Shown in pieces: positions 1-6,014 of a stretch of 8,664 bases of DNA. Position numbers and translations under genes: made by a program. The DNA is taken from the NCBI GenBank assembly GCA_030598625.1, contig JAUVPO010000069.1, positions 1 to 8,664 of the forward strand, read 5' to 3'. The DNA is from Deferribacteres bacterium. Its GTDB lineage: Bacteria > Nitrospirota > Thermodesulfovibrionia > UBA6902. How positions within the stretch are numbered: position 1 is the stretch's first letter; each line of letters starts with the position of its first letter. The notes under the pieces were generated by a model. That model worked only from the letters and a program-made list of their open reading frames with translations, was not told the origin of the DNA and did no database searches.

Positions 1-256
1 CCCTACTGTTCATTGTATATCTTAAGACCCTTAGACTATTCTTAACAGATGGAGTTAATACCATTCCTCTTACCAAACTGCTTATAATGTTCCTTTCAAT
101 AAAGACTGTGCTGCTGGCTTGATACTTTTTGGACAAAAAGAAGCTTCCCCATACAATTACCGACATGACAACAAGAGATACTAAAATGAAAATGTACTTC
201 CGGCCTTTAATAACCTGCCAGTATTTCCTGATATCTCCACTGCCGATGTCCTTCAT
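1..256 (-). CDS. Wzz-type polysaccharide chain-length determinant, N-terminal part (cut by window edge)
   Basis: Only the first 85 codons are in the window; the frame is open to base 1. The peptide begins MKDIGSGDIRKYWQVIKGRK, followed by one strong membrane segment (about residues 21-42, FILVSLVVMSVIVWGSFFL). The stretch after it, KKYQASSTVFIER, is the typical start of the periplasmic domain in Wzz/GumC-type proteins. The pattern 'YW..I..RK-TM-KKY.ASSTVFIERN...SLV.G....PS' resembles the chain-length determinant subfamily found in PEP-CTERM/XrtA EPS loci; this comes from memory of the family, not a search. Family role: an inner-membrane protein that controls EPS chain length and links synthesis to the Wza exporter. 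The ATG at 256-254 follows an AAGGGAAA purine tract and lies 40 bp after the export gene's stop, so the two are probably co-transcribed. Whether a C-terminal kinase domain is fused cannot be seen. Confidence 0.85.
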   Translation of the reverse strand, partial: MKDIGSGDIRKYWQVIKGRKYIFILVSLVVMSVIVWGSFFLSKKYQASSTVFIERNIISSLVRGMVLTPSVKNSLRVLRYTMNSR

Positions 257-296
257 ATACGTTTCCCTTTCAAAATCATGGAATTAGCTTCACTGC

Positions 297-1100
297 TTAA
301 AACAGAGTTTCTTTGACAACAATAAAGTCACCGGGCATAATCTTGATATTTTCATCCAATTCCCCTTTCATTATGTCTTTTACCCTGATAGAGATTTTCA
401 TTCTCTCGCCGCCTTCTGTATTTCTTAGCATCTGCACATTGTTTTCATTCGCAAATTCTGTAAAACCGCCAACTGATAAAATAATATCAAGAATAGTCAG
501 TCCTTTTCTGAAAGGAATAGTTGTAGGGCTGCCGATCGCTCCTACAATGTTGATCCTCTTTTCAAAATTATCCGGGATAAACAACATGTCATCAGGCTCA
601 AGGACAATGTCCTGGCTGAAGTCGCCTTTTTCAAACAGCTCTGAAAAATCCGTTTTGATTTTCTTCTTGTTTCTTACTAAGTACGAACTTTCCAGATCAG
701 CGTTAGGCAGGGAACCCAGTTGACAAAGAAACTCAAGAAGGGTAGTCTCCCTGTTGAGAGTTCTCACACCGGCCGAAGCGCCCTTGCCAAAAATAAAAAT
801 CCTGTAATTAGACATACCTGACATAATTACTGAGACAATAGGCGTCTTTACAACTTTTTTCAGCTCTTCTTCCAGGAACGCTGCCAATTCCATGGGTGTC
901 ATCCCTCTCACCGTTATCTCATCCAGCAGTGCAGGTATTGATATTTTCCCATCGGGCCTCACCTGTGCCGACAGGCTTAACTCCGGGCTGCCCCATACAG
1001 ATATCTGAAACGAGTCGCCATCTCCAATAACATAGTCACCGGCAAAAACATCAAACGACATCAAAACGATAAAAATCAATAAAAAAAGAATCTTCTTCAT
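297..1100 (-). CDS. Wza-type polysaccharide export protein with two SLBB domains
   Basis: A protein of 267 residues that would form or contribute to the outer-membrane EPS export channel. Residues 1-20 are a signal peptide (KK, hydrophobic core, ending VFA before GDYVIGDGD), so cleavage by signal peptidase I after Ala20 is likely. There is no lipobox cysteine, unlike E. coli Wza. Residues 21-93 match the Poly_export domain (GDYVIGDGDSFQISVWG, then VRPDGKISIP). Residues 98-176 and 182-262 are two SLBB-like domains (NYRIFIFGKG and RINIVGAIGSP...GLTILDIILSVGGF), the second ending in the usual PGDFIVV. The frame stays open upstream to 1199, inside the sugar transferase gene. I chose the ATG at 1100-1098 because GGAGG (1109-1105) lies 4 nt before it and the signal peptide starts exactly there. 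It is 37 bp after the sugar transferase and 40 bp before the Wzz-type gene, implying one operon. Confidence 0.93.
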   Translation of the reverse strand: MKKILFLLIFIVLMSFDVFAGDYVIGDGDSFQISVWGSPELSLSAQVRPDGKISIPALLDEITVRGMTPMELAAFLEEELKKVVKTPIVSVIMSGMSNYRIFIFGKGASAGVRTLNRETTLLEFLCQLGSLPNADLESSYLVRNKKKIKTDFSELFEKGDFSQDIVLEPDDMLFIPDNFEKRINIVGAIGSPTTIPFRKGLTILDIILSVGGFTEFANENNVQMLRNTEGGERMKISIRVKDIMKGELDENIKIMPGDFIVVKETLF

Positions 1101-1104
1101 ATTT

Positions 1105-1109
1105 CCTCC
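1105..1109 (-). promoter_or_regulatory. Ribosome binding site that fixes the start of the export protein
   Basis: GGAGG on the minus strand, 4 nt before ATG 1100-1098. It decides against the longer reading from 1199, which would lie inside the sugar transferase gene and place 33 extra residues before a clear signal peptide. Confidence 0.85.
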
Positions 1110-1137
1110 GGCTTTCTTACTCAAAAACAATTTAATC

Positions 1138-2523
1138 CTATCTGGCTCCTCTCCCGAAGAGAATAACTTTAATAGTATCCAGAACAATAAGAAGATCAAT
1201 AAAAATCGATTGATACTTTATGTAGTACAGATCATACTTCATCTTTTCTATAACATCTTCTATAGAATCGCCATATTCAAACCTCACCTGGGCCCATCCG
1301 GTAATACCCGGCTTAAGACAGTGTCTTTCTGAATAATACGGAATATGCTTTTTTAACGACGCAACAAAAAAAGGCCTTTCAGGCCTTGGCCCGATAAAAC
1401 TCATATCACCACGGATGACGTTGAACAACTGGGGGATTTCATCAATGCGTGTCTTTCTTAAGAACCCTCCCAATTTTGTAATCCGGCTGTCCCCTGTCTG
1501 AGACCATACAGGACCTGTTTCCTTTTCAGCTCCGTCAATCATTGTCCTGAATTTGTAGAGAGTAAAACACTTTTCGCCCTCTCCGACACGTCTTTGCCTG
1601 AATAATACAGGCCCTCTGGAATCCAGTTTTATAAGAACAGGGACAACAGGCAGAAAGGGTAACGAAAGAACAATGCCGATCCCGGCAAATAATACATCCA
1701 CTATACGTTTTAAAAAGCGCCTGAACGCGGTTATACGGAATCCTTCCGAAAAAATAACATGACTCGGATTCATATTCTCAATAAGCAGCTTGCCGGTCAA
1801 CTGCTCATAAAAAGAAGGGCCGTCTATTACATCTATCCCCCTCAATTTACAGCTCAGTATTTCCCTGACAGGAAAAGTTCCCCTCCTTTCAGTCAGAGAC
1901 ACTACGATTTTTTGCACTTTTTCCTTTAAGGCAATAGCAAGGACACTGTCTCCATTACCGATCACGGACTCACTGGGGACACTGATTGGTTCGCCAACGC
2001 AATTTATATAGCCGGACAAGGCAAAGCCGTTATGATTGCTGTAAAGCAAATTACCCATTGTCTTTGCTACCGGACCGGTTCCAAGTATCAAAACTTTTTT
2101 GCCGCCCCCAGGCAATTTCATGAATACGTCATAACCCATATGCCAGATTATTTGAAGCAATACCGTGATACAAAGCGCCATAAACAATAGGCCTCTTCCT
2201 ATCTGTATAAATGGGATAAAATAATAAATTGCGGCAAGCGCGGCGGCAGTCAAAAGTCCTGATAATAATATCTTCAGGATTATTTCTTTTCTTCCATCTC
2301 TTTTTTCAGTGTTATATAGCTCCATAAAAAAACAAATAAATCCCACAATTAACGAAAACGCAACAGCCTTTGGCAGCAAAGGAAAATATTTTTGTGCCTG
2401 AATAGACTGCATGTTGAAAAATCTTAAAAAAAGACTCGCGTAAACGGAAATAAAGGCAATGACAATATCTCCAACAATTAACATGAAGTTATTTGATGTA
2501 AACGGATTTCTAAAAAAAGTCAT
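1138..2523 (-). CDS. Polyprenyl glycosylphosphotransferase initiating EPS synthesis (PEP-CTERM/EpsB_2-like)
   Basis: An inner-membrane protein of 461 residues, the usual length for this family, which transfers a sugar-1-phosphate from a nucleotide sugar to undecaprenyl phosphate, the first step of EPS repeat-unit synthesis. Four hydrophobic segments lie at about residues 13-34, 52-69, 84-105 and 109-128. A Rossmann-like CoA-binding-type domain follows (KKVLILGTGPVA, 142-153). A fifth hydrophobic segment (275-299) leads into the bacterial sugar transferase domain: SRGPVLFRQRRVG (302-314), KFRTM (324-328), LRKTRIDEIPQ (355-365, with the conserved Asp-Glu pair), SFIGPRPERP (375-384) and PGITGWAQV (405-413). 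All core motifs are intact. The ATG overlaps the stop of the TPR gene as ATGA, which suggests translational coupling; GAAGG precedes it. Context and architecture suggest the PEP-CTERM-associated subfamily. The sugar transferred cannot be read from the sequence. Confidence 0.95.
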   Translation of the reverse strand: MTFFRNPFTSNNFMLIVGDIVIAFISVYASLFLRFFNMQSIQAQKYFPLLPKAVAFSLIVGFICFFMELYNTEKRDGRKEIILKILLSGLLTAAALAAIYYFIPFIQIGRGLLFMALCITVLLQIIWHMGYDVFMKLPGGGKKVLILGTGPVAKTMGNLLYSNHNGFALSGYINCVGEPISVPSESVIGNGDSVLAIALKEKVQKIVVSLTERRGTFPVREILSCKLRGIDVIDGPSFYEQLTGKLLIENMNPSHVIFSEGFRITAFRRFLKRIVDVLFAGIGIVLSLPFLPVVPVLIKLDSRGPVLFRQRRVGEGEKCFTLYKFRTMIDGAEKETGPVWSQTGDSRITKLGGFLRKTRIDEIPQLFNVIRGDMSFIGPRPERPFFVASLKKHIPYYSERHCLKPGITGWAQVRFEYGDSIEDVIEKMKYDLYYIKYQSIFIDLLIVLDTIKVILFGRGAR

Positions 2524-5279
2524 TTTATGCCTTCAAGTAATTTTTTTGCCTCATCTAATTCAGGGAACGGAGGTTTACGGCCAAGACGGATTGAATTTTT
2601 GAGCTGTTCTTCAGCCTTGGCATTCATCTCCTTTTTTAAATACGCAAGTCCCAAATGATAGCGAATGGTAGGATTGCCGGGAAGATAATATGTCGCCTCT
2701 GTAAAGTTCTTAATGGCCTCATCGTAATTGCCTGTCTTATACAATGTCCATCCTAATGTATCGGTTATGCTTCCATCCTTTGGCGCTAATTTTTTGGCCT
2801 TTTGCGCCAATTCTACAGCCTTATCGATATCACCTAATCCCTCAGCATACAGGTACGCAAGATTGTTTAACGCAGGCACATGGTTCGGATCCAGTTCAAG
2901 CGCCTTTTCATGCTTTCTAACGGCATCCTTTTTATCGCCCCTGAGTTCAAATACATTGCCCTGCAGGAAATGAGCCTGCGCGTGCTTTGGACTAAGTTTT
3001 TCGATCTTCTTAAAAGTTTCCATTGCCTTATCGAGATTTCTCTGAGACAGATAAGCCTTTCCGATCATCATGTGTATCACTATCTTTTCGGGATACATTT
3101 TCTCGGCTTTCTTTAGGGTATCAATGGCTTTTTCAAAATTATTGTCAGCAAGATAAGTTAAAGCGAGCATTCTGTATCCATAATCGTTTTCAGGCTGCAG
3201 ATACATAATCGCCTTCGCTGTCTTTTCCGCTCTCGTTAAATCCTTTTTCTTTATGTAGAGGGCCGTTATCTTACCCATCACGTCGATCCGTTCGGGATTC
3301 TTGACCGAGTATCCCTTCAGTTCCCTGATCGCGTTATCATAATTGCCCATTTTCATATAGGTATCAACAATTCTTTGTAATCCCCGCTCAGGCAGTATAT
3401 CTTTCAGGTTTCTGAATTCAGCCAGCGCGTCATTGTATTTCTTGTCTGCGGCATATAAATTTCCTTTTAATTCAATGGCCCTGTAATCCCTCGGATTGAC
3501 ATTTATATCCTCATCAAGAAGCGATATGGCCTTCTCATGGTCCTTTTTCCTCACGTAATATCCGGCAAATGAAATATACGCCTCTGATTTTTTCTGTTCT
3601 ACTGCCTTCTTGTAATACCTTACCGATTCATCATCCTTACCCTGTTTTTCCATTATGATGGCCAAACTGATGAGTGCCCTGACATTGTTCTTGTCCAGTT
3701 CAAGCACCCTTTTATATTCCTCGACAGCCTTGTCCTGCTTACCTTTGCTCACATGAAAAGCGGCAAGATTAAAGTAGGGGGCAAAAAATTCAGGATTTAA
3801 TTCAATTGCCTTCTCAAAATTCTTGATTCCAGAATCTACATCGCCCTTGCCAAGATGTATGGCGCCTAAGTAGTTATAAAAAAAGGCGTCCCTTGGATTC
3901 TCTCTCAACCCCTCTTCCAGGACCTTAATCGCGTCATCATATTTCTTCTGTTTCATATAATATTGGACAAGTATGATCCTTGTATTCAGAATATCCGGAG
4001 CTATCCCGACAGCTGTCTGCAGGTCCTCTTCAGCCTTTTCAGCTTTGCCAAGAAACAGATTATATGCGCCTTTTTTCAAATACGAATCAATAAACTTCGG
4101 ATTAAGTTCAATGGCCCTGTCAAACTCCTTCATCGCTGAATCAACATCTCCCTGCGCCATGTACGCGCTTCCAAGGACATTATGCGCGAGAGCGTTTTTA
4201 TCATTAATGGCAAGCGCCCTTTGCGCTTCTAATGCCGCGGTATCAGCCCTGCCCTTTTTAAGGTGCAGCATGGAAAGAAACAAACGGGCCTGAATCAAAT
4301 TGGAATTTAAATCCACTGCCCTCTGAAAATCACTGATAGCCTGTTCAATGTTCTTCCTGTTTGCATGAATAAGCCCCATATAGTAATATGCCCCAGGGAT
4401 GGACGCGCCTTTTACAGCTTTTTGAAAAGAAATTAATGCATCATCCAGCTTTCTTTTGTGGACAAGCACCAATCCTTTCAAATAATGGCCTTCCGGTCTT
4501 TTTGGATAGAACTTCAGCAATGCATTTGCGGCCTTTTCAGCCTTTTCGAGCTCTCCCTTGTAGACATATTGAAGCCCCGATTGCAGCTGCGCCTGTATTT
4601 CTTTGGGATTTACATCTATTATGTCCTCGTACGTCTTCAGGGTTTCATCCATATCACCCTGTTTCTGTTTAATACTCGCGTAAAGATACAGCGCGTTTAT
4701 GTTCTTCCCGTCAACTTCCCGGATTTCACCCAAAAGGGTTTCAGCCTGTGAATACCTGGCGTCAATGGAATAAACGCCTGCAAGAGATAATTTGGCGGAA
4801 ATACTATCGGGTGACTGCCTAAGCGCCTTATTTAATAAATTCTCGGCCTTAACATAATCAGCTTTTGCAACATATGCGTTACCGGCCAATTCATTTATCT
4901 CCGCGTTCTCAGGCTGGTTTTGCAAATAAATATCGATTTCCTCTAACGCCTTATCCGGTTTGTTTGTCTTCAGATATGCCTTAGCAAGGAAACTGTGCGC
5001 TTCATGAAATGAAGGGTTTAACCGCAACACCTTTATCAGTTCTTTTTCAGCTGAATCATGCTTCTGCTGAGATAAATACGCGAGGGCCAGCTGGAACCTC
5101 GCCTCAAAATAATTCTGGTCAGTTTCAATTGCCTTCTTGAAAGAAAGTATCGCTCCGTTGGCATTACCGCCTTTAAGAAATTTTAAACCCCGCTCGTAAT
5201 ACTCACCTTTACTTAAGTTGCTATTGCTGCATCCAAAAAACATAAATAAAGAAATCAATATAAGTGTAAAATTATGCAA
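2520..5279 (-). CDS. prsT: Large TPR-repeat lipoprotein, PrsT-like (PEP-CTERM/EPS locus)
   Basis: A protein of 919 residues made almost entirely of about 25 tandem tetratricopeptide repeats (recurring patterns such as A...F.KAIELNP.F and G....A..YY.KAV). The N-terminus is a short hydrophobic signal ending FMFFGC, so Cys17 is the likely lipidated residue. The lipobox is unorthodox, with Phe at -3 and -2 but Gly at -1. Ser at +2 gives no inner-membrane retention signal, so outer-membrane anchoring is expected. Length, lipidation, all-TPR composition and position beside the sugar transferase fit PrsT, the TPR lipoprotein of exosortase/PEP-CTERM EPS loci. By analogy it may be a scaffold for EPS assembly, secretion or protein sorting; no catalytic motif is visible. 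The start is TTG (5279-5277), supported by AGGAGGT at 5293-5287 with 7-nt spacing; the next in-frame Met (13) would destroy the signal peptide. It overlaps the preceding receiver gene by 8 bp and the next gene by ATGA. The prsT symbol is by resemblance. Confidence 0.88.
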   Translation of the reverse strand: MHNFTLILISLFMFFGCSNSNLSKGEYYERGLKFLKGGNANGAILSFKKAIETDQNYFEARFQLALAYLSQQKHDSAEKELIKVLRLNPSFHEAHSFLAKAYLKTNKPDKALEEIDIYLQNQPENAEINELAGNAYVAKADYVKAENLLNKALRQSPDSISAKLSLAGVYSIDARYSQAETLLGEIREVDGKNINALYLYASIKQKQGDMDETLKTYEDIIDVNPKEIQAQLQSGLQYVYKGELEKAEKAANALLKFYPKRPEGHYLKGLVLVHKRKLDDALISFQKAVKGASIPGAYYYMGLIHANRKNIEQAISDFQRAVDLNSNLIQARLFLSMLHLKKGRADTAALEAQRALAINDKNALAHNVLGSAYMAQGDVDSAMKEFDRAIELNPKFIDSYLKKGAYNLFLGKAEKAEEDLQTAVGIAPDILNTRIILVQYYMKQKKYDDAIKVLEEGLRENPRDAFFYNYLGAIHLGKGDVDSGIKNFEKAIELNPEFFAPYFNLAAFHVSKGKQDKAVEEYKRVLELDKNNVRALISLAIIMEKQGKDDESVRYYKKAVEQKKSEAYISFAGYYVRKKDHEKAISLLDEDINVNPRDYRAIELKGNLYAADKKYNDALAEFRNLKDILPERGLQRIVDTYMKMGNYDNAIRELKGYSVKNPERIDVMGKITALYIKKKDLTRAEKTAKAIMYLQPENDYGYRMLALTYLADNNFEKAIDTLKKAEKMYPEKIVIHMMIGKAYLSQRNLDKAMETFKKIEKLSPKHAQAHFLQGNVFELRGDKKDAVRKHEKALELDPNHVPALNNLAYLYAEGLGDIDKAVELAQKAKKLAPKDGSITDTLGWTLYKTGNYDEAIKNFTEATYYLPGNPTIRYHLGLAYLKKEMNAKAEEQLKNSIRLGRKPPFPELDEAKKLLEGIK

Positions 5280-5652
5280 TTATATTACCTCCTGACAAGT
5301 TCAGGTATCCATTCAGAATCCCGTGGACTATATATTTAAATCTTTCAAAATCAAGGGGCTTTACCAGACAGATCGAGTTTTTTATGCCCTTTACAATTTC
5401 AATCAATTCATTGTTAAACTCATCGGACAAGACTATTGTCGGCACTTCTTTTGCCATGGTTGATTGTAAAAAAGATTGCGCGTATGGATAACTTGAAACA
5501 ATTAATGAAATCCCGTCGTCGGAAATGCAGCGTACCGCTTCCTGCGTTGAGATGGCAAGTCTGGTCCGATAGCCTTCACCATTCAATATGGCCGAACAAA
5601 CCTTTGAAAAACCATCTTCATCTATGATCAGTATTTCTTTTGAGGAGGACAT
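5272..5652 (-). CDS. Stand-alone degenerate receiver (pseudo-receiver) protein
   Basis: A protein of 126 residues with a CheY-like receiver fold and no output domain. Visible landmarks are beta1 with the acidic pocket (ILIIDED, residues 7-13), the beta4 Ser76 (PTIVLS) and the beta5 Lys-Pro (CLVKP, Lys98). At the end of beta3, where the phospho-acceptor Asp should sit, the sequence is ISLIVSSYP, placing Ser54 in that position. It is therefore unlikely to accept phosphate and may act as a constitutive or protein-binding module. It heads the EPS operon, directly before prsT (8-bp overlap). The frame continues upstream to a TTG at 5673, but that codon lies inside the predicted -12 element of the promoter, so I chose ATG 5652-5650. 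No Shine-Dalgarno precedes this ATG, and the predicted leader is only about 6 nt. The partner and role are unknown. Confidence 0.82.
   Translation of the reverse strand: MSSSKEILIIDEDGFSKVCSAILNGEGYRTRLAISTQEAVRCISDDGISLIVSSYPYAQSFLQSTMAKEVPTIVLSDEFNNELIEIVKGIKNSICLVKPLDFERFKYIVHGILNGYLNLSGGNIIA
5287..5293 (-). promoter_or_regulatory. Ribosome binding site that fixes the TTG start of the TPR lipoprotein gene
   Basis: AGGAGGT read on the minus strand, 7 nt before TTG 5279-5277. It lies inside the last codons of the receiver gene. This near-perfect Shine-Dalgarno supports both the rare TTG start and translation of the TPR lipoprotein independent of the poorly led receiver gene. Confidence 0.85.
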
Positions 5653-5668
5653 AAGTCGTACACTGGAT

Positions 5669-5684
5669 TGCAATAAACATACCA
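5669..5684 (-). promoter_or_regulatory. Sigma-54 (-24/-12) promoter of the EPS operon
   Basis: Minus strand TGGTATGTTTATTGCA compared with the sigma-54 consensus TGGCACRNNNNTTGCW: the invariant GG and GC are present with exact 10-nt spacing, TTGCA is perfect, and only the two C residues of the -24 box are replaced by T. A sigma-54-dependent activator with an intact GAFTGA loop is encoded just upstream. With C of GC at -12 (base 5670), transcription would start near 5658, about 6 nt before the receiver gene's ATG. Found by eye and not scored with a matrix. Confidence 0.68.
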
Positions 5685-5690
5685 GTATGT
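5677..5690. repeat. Short dyad overlapping the -24 element
   Basis: A perfect 6+2+6 inverted repeat (minus strand ACATAC-TG-GTATGT) covers the GG of the predicted -24 box. It could be an operator through which a repressor blocks sigma-54 polymerase, but dyads of this size also occur by chance in AT-rich DNA. Confidence 0.35.
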
Positions 5691-5979
5691 ATAACTCCAG
5701 CCGGGGAAAAGACTCTTTTAATATTTTTTAGAGTGCATCAGTTATAACTCTTCATGGAATAAACATTTTTTTGGATTACCTCTCTTACGGTCCGGACGCC
5801 TTCATCATGATATATATTATTAAAATATATGCGCAAGGAACCGATGAAGTGTATCCAAAGGAAACAATATATAATTTATCTAATAAAAAAATCATAAAAA
5901 ACAAATTGTCATGCTTTTCAGGGCGATTGTATCCTTAAGATACAATTGTAATTGTAATTTACAACAGGGCAGGTAATAA
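5685..5979. other. AT-rich intergenic region upstream of the EPS operon
   Basis: Non-coding stretch between the putative terminator and the sigma-54 promoter. No reading frame here looks like a gene: the longest Met-initiated ones I found are about 20 codons with no ribosome binding site. It holds the TTGTA/TACAA cluster (5926-5964), long A/T runs (about 5805-5910) that could bend DNA between enhancer and promoter, a 10-bp palindrome AGTTATAACT (5740-5749) and a small dyad (5707-5719). I see no convincing sigma-70 promoter and no riboswitch-like structure. Confidence 0.6.
5926..5964. promoter_or_regulatory. Cluster of TTGTA/TACAA half-sites, possible enhancer or operator
   Basis: Five TTGTA/TACAA pentamers in 39 bp (plus strand starts 5927, 5941, 5946, 5952 and 5960) form three dyads: an 8-bp inverted repeat with a 5-nt centre (5926-5946), the 10-bp palindrome TACAATTGTA (5941-5950), and TTGTAA-T-TTACAA (5952-5964). 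It sits between the putative terminator of the regulator gene and the EPS operon, with its centre about 290 bp upstream of the predicted start. That is somewhat far for an NtrC-family enhancer but workable with DNA looping. Which protein binds is unknown. Confidence 0.45.
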
Positions 5980-6003
5980 AAGGATTCGTAGCCTTGAATC
6001 CTT
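5980..6003 (-). terminator. Possible rho-independent terminator after the two-component genes
   Basis: An 8-bp perfect stem (AAGGATTC / GAATCCTT) with an 8-nt loop is followed on the minus strand by TTTTATT. It begins 12 nt after the response regulator's stop codon. The stem has only three G-C pairs, so termination may be inefficient. A T-run also flanks it on the plus-strand side, but no plus-strand gene ends here. Confidence 0.5.
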
Positions 6004-6014
6004 AAACTCTTTTT

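Noticed and set aside
313..723. 136-codon open frame on the plus strand
   Set aside because: Antisense shadow of the export protein gene, low-complexity Ser/Leu/Ile-rich translation, no ribosome binding context.
1101..1199. N-terminal extension of the export protein by 33 residues (start at 1199)
   Set aside because: It lies within the sugar transferase coding region, and the strong GGAGG and the signal peptide both point to the ATG at 1100.
2520..5279. Tandem DNA repeat or CRISPR-like array
   Set aside because: The periodicity is at protein level (34-residue TPR units) with strongly diverged DNA; there are no identical repeats with spacers.
5653..5673. Start of the receiver gene at TTG 5673
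   Set aside because: No Shine-Dalgarno precedes it, the codon sits in the predicted -12 box, and it would add residues before beta1 that receivers do not need.
5791..5802. 12-bp sequence TCCGGACGCCTT repeated in inverted orientation at 8642-8653
   Set aside because: A few 12-mer matches are expected by chance in a window of this size; the flanks do not extend the match and one copy lies in the partial coding region.
5911..5976. 21-codon plus-strand frame across the half-site cluster
   Set aside because: No ribosome binding site, and its composition follows the repeated TTGTA motif.
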